Positions 25,720 to 32,841 of a DNA stretch of 33,250 nt are shown in pieces. A model generated the notes under the pieces. That model did no database searches and had not been told where the DNA came from. It worked only from the letters and a program-made list of their open reading frames with translations. The stretch is from NCBI GenBank assembly GCA_934230115.1, contig CAKQEI010000024.1:1-33250 (forward strand). Direction: 5' to 3'. Position 1 is the first letter of the stretch; every line of letters starts with the position of its first letter. Source of the stretch: an uncultured Prevotella sp. (GTDB lineage: Bacteria > Bacteroidota > Bacteroidia > Bacteroidales > Bacteroidaceae). A program made the position numbers and the translations under genes.

Positions 25720-26604
25720 TTATGGTTGGGAAGTTGAAGTTGTGGATGTTTGTGTGGGTGCAGTTGTGGATGGTTTTGGGGTGGGGAAGTTGACACTCAC
25801 TATTGCATGGCGTGGACAAGCTTTCTCACACTTGCGACACATCCTGCACTTCTCTGGATTTATATATGCCAGGTTGTTCTCTATTGCTATAGCGTCGAAG
25901 CTGCATTCCTTGGCACATTTGCCGCAACCTATACATGACAAGTCGCATGCCTTAACAGCAGCAGGTCCACGGTCTTTGTTCATGCAAGCCACGTATAGAC
26001 GGCGGTCTTTTGGTCCGCGTGGACGCAACTCAATGATGCCTCTTGGGCAAGCTTTGGCACAGGCGCCACATGCAGTGCAAAGCTGTGGGTCTATCTCTGG
26101 TATGCCTGTCTCTGGATTAATATTTATTCCGCCAAACGAGCATGCTTCTGCACAGTCACCGCAGCCAAGACATCCAAATCCGCATGCTGTCTCACCCATG
26201 GCACAAGAGTTCATGGCATGGCATGAATGCAGTCCGTCGTATGTGGCTATTTGTTTTCGTTTGGTGCAGTCGGCTTGACAGCGTACAACAGCAATGCGAG
26301 GAACACCCGCATTCACTGTCATTCCAAGTATTGAGGCTATTTTCTGCATGGCTTCACTACCTCCAACAGGGCAAGATAGTCCTTCTATAGAACCGTTGTC
26401 GGCAGCCTTAACAATGGCTGAAGCCAATCCTGCGCAACCTGCAAAACCACATCCTCCACAGTTTGCCTGTGGCAATACAGCAGCCACTTCGCCTATACGT
26501 GGGTCTTCCGCCACGGCAAAGCGTTTGGAACACACGTATAGGACAACAGCCGCAATGAGGGCTATTATGCCGAGCACTATGAGTGCTGTCAATATGTAAT
26601 TCAT
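25720..26604 (-). CDS. rnfB: Rnf complex ferredoxin-like subunit RnfB, extended cluster type
   Basis: This 294-residue electron-entry subunit has one N-terminal membrane helix (4-24). The PF04060-type cluster domain follows (CGGCGFAGC at 49-57, later Cys 78). Then come cysteine groups at 109-113 and 128-156 (with CLGCGDCAEAC), 176-186 (CTACGACAKAC), 220-234 (CDLSCIGCGKCAKEC) and 253-263 (CRMCRKCEKAC). This is more [4Fe-4S] capacity than the short proteobacterial form and resembles the anaerobe type. The last 20 residues are a Thr/Ser/Pro tail with no cluster ligands. It starts 33 bases after the rseC-like stop. Confidence 0.95.
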   Translation of the reverse strand: MNYILTALIVLGIIALIAAVVLYVCSKRFAVAEDPRIGEVAAVLPQANCGGCGFAGCAGLASAIVKAADNGSIEGLSCPVGGSEAMQKIASILGMTVNAGVPRIAVVRCQADCTKRKQIATYDGLHSCHAMNSCAMGETACGFGCLGCGDCAEACSFGGININPETGIPEIDPQLCTACGACAKACPRGIIELRPRGPKDRRLYVACMNKDRGPAAVKACDLSCIGCGKCAKECSFDAIAIENNLAYINPEKCRMCRKCEKACPRHAIVSVNFPTPKPSTTAPTQTSTTSTSQP

Positions 26605-26637
26605 AAAATATTATTGTCTTGTTTCCTTTAGTTTTTA

Positions 26638-27051
26638 CTATTCTGCCAGATGTATTGCAAAATGGCGGTTAACCCGCTTGCGCAACATATATATAATAAG
26701 GTAGTAGACGGCGAGCACTGCTATTGCAGCAAATGCGGCTGTCTCGTCGGCTATTGCGGCGTAGTGTAGGATGAGCAGTGTGGCAACGAATATCACGAGT
26801 GGAAGTCCGAACCCAATAAGTACAGCTTGTCGTCCATGTCGGCTTGGTATTTCCACATGCACACGGTCGCCAAGCTTATAATTAGCAAACCTGTCGTCAA
26901 CCACATTAATGTGGAAGTCCTTGCCGTGTTTGCCCGTACATCCTGCGTTTGCCTCGCAAGAATCGCAGGCCGACGAGCGTGTGATGCGTATGCGGGCGCG
27001 GTTGCCAGTAATGCTTTCTATCACTCCGCATTGGCGTATGTTGCTCTTCAT
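26638..27051 (-). CDS. RseC/MucC family protein, head of the rnf operon
   Basis: This 137-residue protein has a cysteine-containing N-terminal domain (CDSCEANAGCTGKHG, about residues 29-43), then RVHVEIPSRHGRQAV and two membrane helices (about 76-96 and 103-123), matching the RseC/MucC family (PF04246). In E. coli, RsxABCDGE (Rnf) and RseC act together to keep the SoxR iron-sulfur cluster reduced. Bacteroidetes commonly place an RseC-like gene first in the rnf operon, as here. No SoxR is visible, so the role may instead be assembly or redox upkeep of Rnf itself. The promoter is at 27078-27109. Confidence 0.9.
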   Translation of the reverse strand: MKSNIRQCGVIESITGNRARIRITRSSACDSCEANAGCTGKHGKDFHINVVDDRFANYKLGDRVHVEIPSRHGRQAVLIGFGLPLVIFVATLLILHYAAIADETAAFAAIAVLAVYYLIIYMLRKRVNRHFAIHLAE

Positions 27052-27077
27052 TTTGTATCGAATGTTTAGAAATTATG

Positions 27078-27109
27078 CAAAAGTAACATTTATCTGCCGT
27101 AATGGCAAA
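27078..27109 (-). promoter_or_regulatory. promoter of the rseC-rnf-galE operon
   Basis: On the minus strand TTTG (27109-27106), 20 bases, then TACTTTTG (27085-27078) match the Bacteroidetes consensus. The start site would fall near 27071, giving a leader of about 20 bases. The spacer and -33 box are covered by an imperfect palindrome (27088-27114). Confidence 0.78.
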
Positions 27110-27114
27110 TAAAT
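27088..27114. promoter_or_regulatory. candidate operator: imperfect palindrome over the rnf promoter
   Basis: ATTTATCTGCC (27088-27098) and GGCAAATAAAT (27104-27114) are complementary at ten of eleven positions around a five-base centre. The site covers the -33 box and most of the spacer of the minus-strand rnf promoter, where a bound repressor would block it. There is no T-run suitable for a terminator. No known factor is recognised. Confidence 0.4.
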
Positions 27115-27159
27115 TGTTAAAATTTTTTGTTCAAACTTAGCTAAAAAGGAGACTTATTG

Positions 27160-27190
27160 TTTGTTGTATGAATAAAAAAGTGTACATTTG
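27160..27190 (+). promoter_or_regulatory. near-ideal promoter of the 148-aa orphan gene
   Basis: TTTG (27160-27163), 19 bases, TACATTTG (27183-27190) match TTTG-N19-TAnnTTTG. A start near 27197 gives a leader of about 20 bases to ATG 27218. Confidence 0.82.
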
Positions 27191-27217
27191 CATTGAAATC
27201 AAAAACTCATAAGCGAA

Positions 27218-27664
27218 ATGATGAAACCTTCTGAACAGACAACACAGCAGATTGAGCGTTTTCTTAAGAAAATAGCCCAGAAATTTCCTGCCAATGACGA
27301 TGCGTCTATGGTTACTGACATTCATGTGCGTGTGTCGCAGGAAAGTGGAGAAATGGTGGCATTCGACGATGACGACAAAGAAATTACACGTTGTGTTGTC
27401 GAGCAGTGGATTGGCAATAATGATGAAGACTTCTATGAAGGAGTTGAATCGACGTTGCAAAAATCTATGAATGCTTTCTCGAAACTAATCGACAATCTTG
27501 GTATACTGAAACCCTACAGTTTTGTTCTCGAAAATGACGAGAAGGAGATTATTGGCGAGCTCTTCATTGCCGATGATGACACTGTGATTATTGGCAAAGA
27601 CCTCATGGAGGGACTCGACAGCGATCTTGACTCGTTTCTTGATAATTTGTTGAAGGAGGAATAG
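27218..27664 (+). CDS. acidic hypothetical protein, own transcription unit
   Basis: This encodes 148 residues (or 147 from the second ATG at 27221). I do not recognise the family. There is no signal peptide and no membrane helix, so it is probably cytoplasmic. It is strongly acidic, with clusters such as AFDDDDKEI (about 48-56), NDEDF and a C-terminal LDSDLDSFLDNLLKEE. A helical N-terminus (QIERFLKKIAQKF) is followed by a predicted beta-rich part (DIHVRVSQESGEMVAFDD) and later FVLENDEKEIIGELFIADDDTVIIG. It has its own strong promoter and terminator, arguing for a real, well-expressed gene. The promoter sits back to back with the rnf promoter, so shared control is possible. A role as regulator, chaperone-like or nucleic-acid-mimic protein cannot be decided. 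Confidence 0.82.
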   Translation: MMKPSEQTTQQIERFLKKIAQKFPANDDASMVTDIHVRVSQESGEMVAFDDDDKEITRCVVEQWIGNNDEDFYEGVESTLQKSMNAFSKLIDNLGILKPYSFVLENDEKEIIGELFIADDDTVIIGKDLMEGLDSDLDSFLDNLLKEE

Positions 27665-27702
27665 ACGGTGTAGAATTGTCGATATAGAATAATTATAAGA
27701 GT

Positions 27703-27773
27703 AAAAAAGAAATAGAGCCATATTTGAGAAGTTTGCATAATGACTTTCTCAAATATAACTCTATTTCTTTTTT
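27703..27773. terminator. bidirectional terminator between the 148-aa gene and the hexosaminidase
   Basis: A long hairpin: a 15-base outer stem (27703-27717 with 27759-27773), a two-base internal mismatch, and an 11-base inner stem (27720-27730 with 27746-27756) around a 15-base loop. It is flanked by A-run and T-run on the two sides, so it can stop transcripts from both convergent genes. Confidence 0.88.
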
Positions 27774-27777
27774 TGCT

Positions 27778-29397
27778 CTATTTTGTTTTCACAGCTTCCT
27801 CAATATCCTCCTTGTAGTTGAGTCCCTTGAGTCGGTAGATGTCGTGGATATGTAGCATGCGGTTGAGGAAGGAGTCGAGATTGCGCTGTTCTTTAGCTGT
27901 CCACTGCACCTCGCAAAGAGCGGCGAGACGTGGAAGGAGTTCCCATTCAAGTTTCTTTGAGTCAGCCACCCATTCTGTCCAAATGCATCCTTCTGCACCT
28001 ATCACGTTCTTCTGTTCGCTTGCTGATAGTTCTTCAGCCTGGCATGGATCGAGATTATATACACGCTCAATGCTCGGAATACCCTTGATTTGGTTGATGC
28101 GCGGGTTGCTGAAATAGAAGTTGGTTATAGGAGCCACTACAGTAGGATGACCTTCCTTGGCAGCCTTTACACTTGCCTTCTTGCTCGTCCATCCTATTAC
28201 TGTGATGTCTTTGGATGGAGTTCCATCAAGAATTTCGTCCCATCCAATCATCTTTCTGCCACGTGCACGGATTTCTTTCTCCACTTCTCCCATGAACCAG
28301 GTTTGCAGTTGGTCTTCCTTAGAGTGACCTTCGTAGTCTTTTAGTCCCAGTTCGGCAATCTTAGCTTGGCATTGCTTGCACTCCTTCCAGCGTTCCTTCG
28401 GACACTCATCACCACCAATATGAATGTAGGCAGATGGGAAGATATCCATAATCTCGTTTATTACATCCTTGGCAAAGGCGAGAGTCCATGGTTTTCCTGC
28501 GCACATCACTTCGCGTATTACGCCAAAGTCGCGGCATACATCATAAGGTCCGCCTGTGCATCCCAATTCAGGATAGGCAGCAAGAGCCGACTGGATATGT
28601 CCTGGCATGTCTACCTCGGGAATGACAGTCATGTAGCGCTCAGCAGCATAGCGCACAATCTCTCGTGCGTCTTCCTGAGTGTAATAGCCTGTTACAGGCT
28701 TACCGTCATATTTGCCAGTGTTGTGGCCAAGTGTTGTCTCGCTTCTCACAGATCCAATCTCTGTAAGTTTCGGGTATTTGTTGATGGCTATGCGCCATCC
28801 CTGGTCTTCGGTCAGGTGCCAGTGGAAATAGTTGATGTTGTGCATGGCAAACACGTCGATAAGTTTCTTCAGGTAGTCCACGCTGAAGAAGTGGCGTCCG
28901 CAGTCAATCATGAATGCACGATAGGCGAATCGTGGAGCATCGGTGATGTTGACTTGTGGAAGCTCAACGGCTACCGCATTCTTTGCAACAGGCAGAGCTT
29001 TCATTATTGTCTGCAATGCGTAGAACACACCAGCATGTGTAGTTCCCTCAATGTTTATGAGCTTGTTGTTGACGTTCATACGATAGCTTTCGCCGCCTCC
29101 AGCCACATTGGCAATGGCCAATCGTATCTGATTGTTGCTCTTTCGTGTTGTAGTTGCACATTTGATGCCTGTCATCTCCTTTATATAGGAAGCAAGGAAC
29201 TCAGCGTTGCGCTTCTGTTTCTCGTCGCCATTGGCATACTGTATCGTTGTCTTGCCAGAGACTACAAACGGTTGTCCGTTGACTGTTTGCACCTGTTGTG
29301 GCAATGGTATTATCTGCCAGTTGCCTTTTTCGCGTGTGGCTGCTTGTGTGCATATACAGGCAAGCAGCATCAGAGTTGTAAAGATTTGCTTTAGCAT
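27778..29397 (-). CDS. beta-N-acetylhexosaminidase, glycoside hydrolase family 20
   Basis: This 539-residue enzyme removes terminal GlcNAc or GalNAc from glycans such as mucin O-glycans, N-glycans or chitin oligomers. A signal sequence (MLKQIFTTLMLLACICTQAA) leads; cysteine 14 leaves a lipoprotein possible but not clear. A GH20b-type N-terminal domain (about 28-150) precedes the catalytic barrel with APRFAYRAFMIDCGRHFF (154-171), NYFHWHLTEDQGWRI (189-203), PEVDMPGHIQSAL (260-272) and the catalytic pair D330-E331 in HIGGDECPKERW. A late tryptophan-rich WTEWVADSKKLEWELLPRL is typical. The family length is normal and no T9SS tail is seen. The promoter element is at 29446-29453. Confidence 0.95.
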   Translation of the reverse strand: MLKQIFTTLMLLACICTQAATREKGNWQIIPLPQQVQTVNGQPFVVSGKTTIQYANGDEKQKRNAEFLASYIKEMTGIKCATTTRKSNNQIRLAIANVAGGGESYRMNVNNKLINIEGTTHAGVFYALQTIMKALPVAKNAVAVELPQVNITDAPRFAYRAFMIDCGRHFFSVDYLKKLIDVFAMHNINYFHWHLTEDQGWRIAINKYPKLTEIGSVRSETTLGHNTGKYDGKPVTGYYTQEDAREIVRYAAERYMTVIPEVDMPGHIQSALAAYPELGCTGGPYDVCRDFGVIREVMCAGKPWTLAFAKDVINEIMDIFPSAYIHIGGDECPKERWKECKQCQAKIAELGLKDYEGHSKEDQLQTWFMGEVEKEIRARGRKMIGWDEILDGTPSKDITVIGWTSKKASVKAAKEGHPTVVAPITNFYFSNPRINQIKGIPSIERVYNLDPCQAEELSASEQKNVIGAEGCIWTEWVADSKKLEWELLPRLAALCEVQWTAKEQRNLDSFLNRMLHIHDIYRLKGLNYKEDIEEAVKTK

Positions 29398-29445
29398 GAT
29401 TGAGTTTTTTTGTTTTTATTGTTTATTTTGTTGTCTTATCGTTTG

Positions 29446-29453
29446 CAAATTTA
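29446..29453 (-). promoter_or_regulatory. candidate -7 element for the hexosaminidase gene
   Basis: The minus strand reads TAAATTTG, matching TAnnTTTG, 49 bases upstream of the start. The -33 region lacks a clear TTTG. Confidence 0.5.
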
Positions 29454-29505
29454 GATAAAATTTCCGAATTATAAGCCAGTTGGAATAAAAATGAATGTGT
29501 CCGAT

Positions 29506-29535
29506 AAAAAAGCTTCGTATCAAGGCATGATACGA
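29506..29535 (-). terminator. rho-independent terminator after the HTCS stump
   Basis: TCGTATCA (29515-29522) and TGATACGA (29528-29535) form an exact eight-base stem with a five-base loop. On the minus strand it is followed by AGC and six T (29511-29506). It begins at the very next base after the TGA that ends the 39-codon stump, and it closes the lipid kinase - trmN6 transcript. Confidence 0.82.
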
Positions 29536-29655
29536 TCATTTGACGGAAATCTGTGAGAGTCCGTCGGCGGGTGTCAGGTGGTTGAAGTATATGTTCTGTG
29601 CCCTCATGCATAGGGCCGAAACAAGGCAGATGAAGGTTAGGATGTTTCGGATCAT
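29536..29655 (-). pseudogene. 5' stump of a hybrid two-component system (HTCS) sensor gene
   Basis: A 39-codon ORF starts nine bases after the trmN6-like stop. It encodes a signal peptide (MIRNILTFICLVSALCMRAQ) followed by NIYFNHLTPADGLSQISVK and a TGA. The phrase F-x-HLTxxDGLSQxSV directly after the signal peptide is the standard opening of the periplasmic two-component-regulator propeller of Bacteroidetes HTCS proteins, which normally run on for well over 1000 residues (propeller, Y_Y_Y, histidine kinase, receiver, AraC). Everything after the first motif is missing and a terminator follows at once. The simplest reading is a deletion that removed nearly the whole gene. A surviving secreted mini-peptide is the alternative. 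Confidence 0.7.
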
Positions 29656-29664
29656 GATTATGTT

Positions 29665-30369
29665 TTATTTGATGTAGAAAATGTCTGTTAACTGTTTGTA
29701 CCATTCCGACCTTGTGCCGTTGGCATTCATGATACATTGTTCGTCGGTGGCTGTTGTTGAAGCCTTGGCTGCATGTTTGAACGCCACAAGGTAGCGTTTA
29801 GGTTGCTTGCGTGGAGTGGTGCGTATGGCGCATCGTCGCGACAATGCAAGTCCTGCAAGATAAGCTTCGGCTGTGAATTGTGATAGACAGTCGAAAGGAA
29901 TCACGGCACTGAACTCTCCGTCTTCGGCAAGCAAATCACTTACGGCTGCGAACAGTTCGCGGTAGGGCAGTGTGTCTGCGTGGCGTGCTGTGGCACGTTG
30001 CGAGTCGGGGTTCTTAAGGCTGTCGGTAAAGAATGGAGGGTTGGAGACGATTGCGTCAAATTTCTCTTTTGCGCTGAACGACTGAATAGGTGTTTCCACG
30101 ATAGTCACCCTGACGGCAAAGGGCGAGGCATTCACGTTCTCTGAAGCTTGAATGGCTGCCTCGTGGTCTATTTCCACGGCTGTGAGCCTCGCCTTGCCAA
30201 AGCGTTGGGCAAGCATGAGCGTTATCAGTCCCGTGCCCGTACCAATGTCGAGAATGTTGTGTCCGCCATGCGCCCATGCACCGAGCAGTACGCCATCGGT
30301 GCCCACTTTCATGGCACAGCGGTCTTGACAGATGGTGAATTGGCGGAAATTGAACGATTGGTTTGACAT
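29665..30369 (-). CDS. tRNA1(Val) adenine-37 N6-methyltransferase-like (TrmN6/YfiC family)
   Basis: This encodes a 234-residue SAM-dependent methyltransferase. The opening FNFRQFTICQDRCAMKVGTDGVLLGAW is the family signature. The SAM motif is NILDIGTGTGLITLMLAQ (38-55), the acidic end of strand 2 is VEID (65-68), and the N6-adenine catalytic motif is NPPFF (110-114). E. coli TrmN6 methylates A37 of tRNA-Val; the same target is inferred here. The frame is open to 30447, but that would overlap the lipid-kinase stop and add 26 residues alien to the family, so ATG 30369 is chosen (41 bases after the kinase stop). Confidence 0.88.
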   Translation of the reverse strand: MSNQSFNFRQFTICQDRCAMKVGTDGVLLGAWAHGGHNILDIGTGTGLITLMLAQRFGKARLTAVEIDHEAAIQASENVNASPFAVRVTIVETPIQSFSAKEKFDAIVSNPPFFTDSLKNPDSQRATARHADTLPYRELFAAVSDLLAEDGEFSAVIPFDCLSQFTAEAYLAGLALSRRCAIRTTPRKQPKRYLVAFKHAAKASTTATDEQCIMNANGTRSEWYKQLTDIFYIK

Positions 30370-30410
30370 AACTGGTCTGATAAATTTATAGTTTTTATAA
30401 TTAATACAGC

Positions 30411-31439
30411 CTATAGATTCAGTCTTCTCTGCAAGGCTTTGCTCCAAGCTTGAAATTTGCGTGTGCTGTGGTTGATGTCCACTCTTATGTCGTGGATTTC
30501 GTTGAACAACTCAGCAGCCGCACTTTGCAAAGCATTGGGCTGTCGCTCACTGCGGTCGGCCAATGGATTGACTATAATCTTGATGCCCTTAGGCTTAAGC
30601 TCTACTTTTATGTCCTTGCCCGACATCACGGGGTCGCCGTCGTAGTGAATCACGCCGGGTTGGTCGCGGTGGATATGCAGCGTCTTGCATCTGAATGTCT
30701 TTATCTTCGAACTTTTGTCGAGTGTCTTGTTGAACATGTCGATGCTAATCTGCGGGGCCTCAAGCAGGTCGAACGGTTCCATGATAATGACATCCATAAG
30801 TCCGTCGCTCATCGAAGCCTGCGGAGCTATGTAGGCATTATTGCCGTATTGCGAGGCGTTGGCGCAGGAAATAAGGAACGCCTTGTAGCGTGTTGTGCCG
30901 TTCTCATTCTCAATAATGTAGGTTTCGGGCTTGTACTTTAGGCCCTCGCGCAATACATTTTCTATATATGTAATAGGTCCTCGCTTGCCGCTCTCTGCAA
31001 ACTTCATGCTCACGAAGGCGTCGAAGCCCATGCCGCATGTACAGAAGAATGGATAATCGTTGATAATGCCATAGTCGAGATCGCGTATCTCGCATTTGTT
31101 AATGATTTCTATAGCTTTGCGTGTGTTGATAGGCAGGAGTAAATGTCGGGCAAGACCGTTGCCCGAACCGCATGGGATAATGCCGAGAGCCGTTTGGGAA
31201 TGTACTATTCCGCGGGCCACCTCGTTTACAGTGCCGTCGCCACCTACGGCTACGGCAATATCCACGCCATCGTCCTTTGCTTTTGAGGCAATCTCGGTGG
31301 CGTGGCCAGCATATTGTGTGACGGCAATTTCATAGTCAAATTTGTCACGGTCGATGGTCTCGGCTATGATGTCGGGTATGGCTGCCTTGTCGGAAGTTCC
31401 CGATTTGAGGTTGATTATGAAAACAGCTTTTTTCTTCAT
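30411..31439 (-). CDS. diacylglycerol kinase-family lipid kinase
   Basis: This 342-residue cytoplasmic kinase has the DAGK catalytic fold: FIINLKSGT (7-15), VAVGGDGTVNEVARG (64-78) with the nucleotide-binding GGDGT, IIPCGSGNGLARHL (87-100), and the C-terminal-domain signatures FFCTCGMGFDAFVS, SMSDGLMDVIIME and YDGDPVM. Relatives phosphorylate diacylglycerol, sphingoid bases or ceramide. The gene is divergent from serine palmitoyltransferase (190 bases between starts), which makes a sphingoid or ceramide substrate an attractive but unproven idea. The C-terminal 40 residues extend past the usual end with a charged helix. The likely transcript continues into trmN6-like and the HTCS stump. Confidence 0.9.
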   Translation of the reverse strand: MKKKAVFIINLKSGTSDKAAIPDIIAETIDRDKFDYEIAVTQYAGHATEIASKAKDDGVDIAVAVGGDGTVNEVARGIVHSQTALGIIPCGSGNGLARHLLLPINTRKAIEIINKCEIRDLDYGIINDYPFFCTCGMGFDAFVSMKFAESGKRGPITYIENVLREGLKYKPETYIIENENGTTRYKAFLISCANASQYGNNAYIAPQASMSDGLMDVIIMEPFDLLEAPQISIDMFNKTLDKSSKIKTFRCKTLHIHRDQPGVIHYDGDPVMSGKDIKVELKPKGIKIIVNPLADRSERQPNALQSAAAELFNEIHDIRVDINHSTRKFQAWSKALQRRLNL

Positions 31440-31470
31440 AGAAATTTAAAAATATGATATATTCAGATTA

Positions 31471-31478
31471 CAAAGTTA
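31471..31478 (-). promoter_or_regulatory. candidate -7 element for the lipid kinase operon
   Basis: The minus strand reads TAACTTTG, 32 bases upstream of the kinase ATG. The same octamer serves the divergent SPT gene at 31573-31580. No clear -33 TTTG is present. Confidence 0.5.
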
Positions 31479-31572
31479 CGAATTTTAAGTTTTTATAAGC
31501 TGTTTTTCTCATTTAAAAATGCGAAAAAGTCACATTTCTTGGAAAAATATAATTTATATTGGTTTTTATTTG

Positions 31573-31580
31573 TAACTTTG
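31573..31580 (+). promoter_or_regulatory. candidate -7 element for serine palmitoyltransferase
   Basis: TAACTTTG matches TAnnTTTG. Transcription would start near 31587, which rules out the in-frame TTG at 31585 as a start codon and leaves a leader of about 43 bases to ATG 31630. The -33 box is weak. Confidence 0.55.
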
Positions 31581-31629
31581 CGCCTTGGAAATAACAATAA
31601 TGGGTTCACAAACCTATACAAATATAAAA

Positions 31630-32820
31630 ATGGGACAATTACAGGAAAAATACAAGAGCTATCGCCTTCCGCAGAAATACATGGCTGAGGGCGTGTATCC
31701 CTATTTTCGTGAGATTACGAGCAAGCAGGGCACAGAAGTAGAAATGGGTGGACATAAGGTGCTTATGTTTGGTTCTAATGCTTACACCGGACTTACGGGC
31801 GACCAGCGCATCATCGATGCGGCCAAAGCTGCCCTCGACAAGTATGGTTCTGGCTGTGCTGGAAGCCGTTTCCTCAATGGAACTCTTGACTTGCATGTTC
31901 AGCTCGAAAAGGAACTTGCCGAGTATATCGGCAAGGACGAGACATTGTGCTTCTCAACAGGTTTCTTTGTTAACTCAGGCGTTCTTGCCGTTGTAGTAGG
32001 TCGTGGCGACTATATCATCTGCGACGACCGCGACCACGCAAGTATTGTGGATGGCCGTCGTCTCTCCTTTGCTACACAGCTCCACTACAAGCACAACGAC
32101 ATGGAAGACCTCGAGCGTGTGCTCAAGAATTTGCCACACGAGGCTGTGAAGCTTATAGTGGTTGACGGTGTGTTCTCTATGGAGGGTGACTTGGCCAACT
32201 TGCCTAAGATTGTTGAGCTTAAGCACAAGTACAACTGCTCGATTATGGTTGATGAGGCTCATGGTCTTGGTGTGTTCGGCAAACAGGGACGTGGCGTTTG
32301 CGACCACTTCGGACTTACCGACGAGATTGACCTTATCATGGGTACATTCTCTAAGTCAATGGCAAGTATTGGTGGCTTCATCGCTGGCGACAAGGACACT
32401 ATCAACTATCTGCGTCACACATGCCGCACTTACATCTTCAGTGCATCCAACACTCCGGCAGCCACAGCTGCTGCACTTGAGGCTCTTCATATCATCAAGA
32501 AGGAGCCAGAGCGCATTGAGAAACTCTGGAAGGTGACCAATTATGCATTGCGTCGCTTCAAGGAGGAGGGTTTTGAGATTGGCGAGACTGAGAGTCCGAT
32601 TATTCCGCTCTACGTTCACGATGTTGACAAGACTTTCCATGCAACAGCCAAGGCCTTCGAATATGGCGTGTTCATCAATCCGGTTATTCCTCCGGCTTGC
32701 GCACCTCAGGACACTCTCGTACGTTTCGCTCTTATGGCTACTCACACTGAGGAGCAGGTGGAGCGCGGTGTGCAGATACTGAAGCGAGTGTTTAAGGAGC
32801 TTGACATCATCAAGGACTAA
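31630..32820 (+). CDS. spt: serine palmitoyltransferase (alpha-oxoamine synthase family)
   Basis: This 396-residue PLP enzyme condenses serine with an acyl-CoA to 3-ketosphinganine, the committed step of sphingolipid synthesis in Bacteroidetes. It closely resembles the Bacteroides SPT as I recall it, including LQEKY at the start, YPYFREI, GCAGSRFLNGTLDLHVQLE (75-93), DDRDHASIVDGRRLS (132-146, PLP-stacking His 136), IMVDEAHGLGVFGKQGRGVCDHFG (205-228, Asp 208) and the PLP lysine 242 in GTFSKSMASIGGF. The related KBL and BioF enzymes share the fold, but INPVIPPACAPQDTLVRFALMATHT near the end is SPT-like in this phylum. ATG 31600 is a possible start adding ten residues; 31630 fits the family start and follows an A-rich stretch. 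The gene is monocistronic, with its own terminator. Confidence 0.9.
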   Translation: MGQLQEKYKSYRLPQKYMAEGVYPYFREITSKQGTEVEMGGHKVLMFGSNAYTGLTGDQRIIDAAKAALDKYGSGCAGSRFLNGTLDLHVQLEKELAEYIGKDETLCFSTGFFVNSGVLAVVVGRGDYIICDDRDHASIVDGRRLSFATQLHYKHNDMEDLERVLKNLPHEAVKLIVVDGVFSMEGDLANLPKIVELKHKYNCSIMVDEAHGLGVFGKQGRGVCDHFGLTDEIDLIMGTFSKSMASIGGFIAGDKDTINYLRHTCRTYIFSASNTPAATAAALEALHIIKKEPERIEKLWKVTNYALRRFKEEGFEIGETESPIIPLYVHDVDKTFHATAKAFEYGVFINPVIPPACAPQDTLVRFALMATHTEEQVERGVQILKRVFKELDIIKD

Positions 32821-32841
32821 GTTTCTGAAAAGAACATAAAC

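Noticed and set aside
25700..25819. 40-residue N-terminal extension of RnfC
   Set aside because: It would overlap the rnfB tail and is low complexity (H/N/T/P-rich); the family starts at MKTFRIGGIHPEENK.
28366..29394. 342-codon open frame on the plus strand opposite the GH20 gene
   Set aside because: It lies entirely antisense to a well-supported hexosaminidase with catalytic motifs; its product is Cys/His/Val-rich with no domain and no promoter or start context.
29423..29737. 104-codon minus-strand frame across the HTCS stump and trmN6 end
   Set aside because: It is a different frame from the HTCS-like one, crosses the terminator and has no recognisable product.
31585..31629. Earlier SPT starts at TTG 31585 or ATG 31600
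   Set aside because: The -7 element at 31573-31580 puts the transcript start near 31587; ATG 31630 matches the known family N-terminus and has an A-rich upstream.
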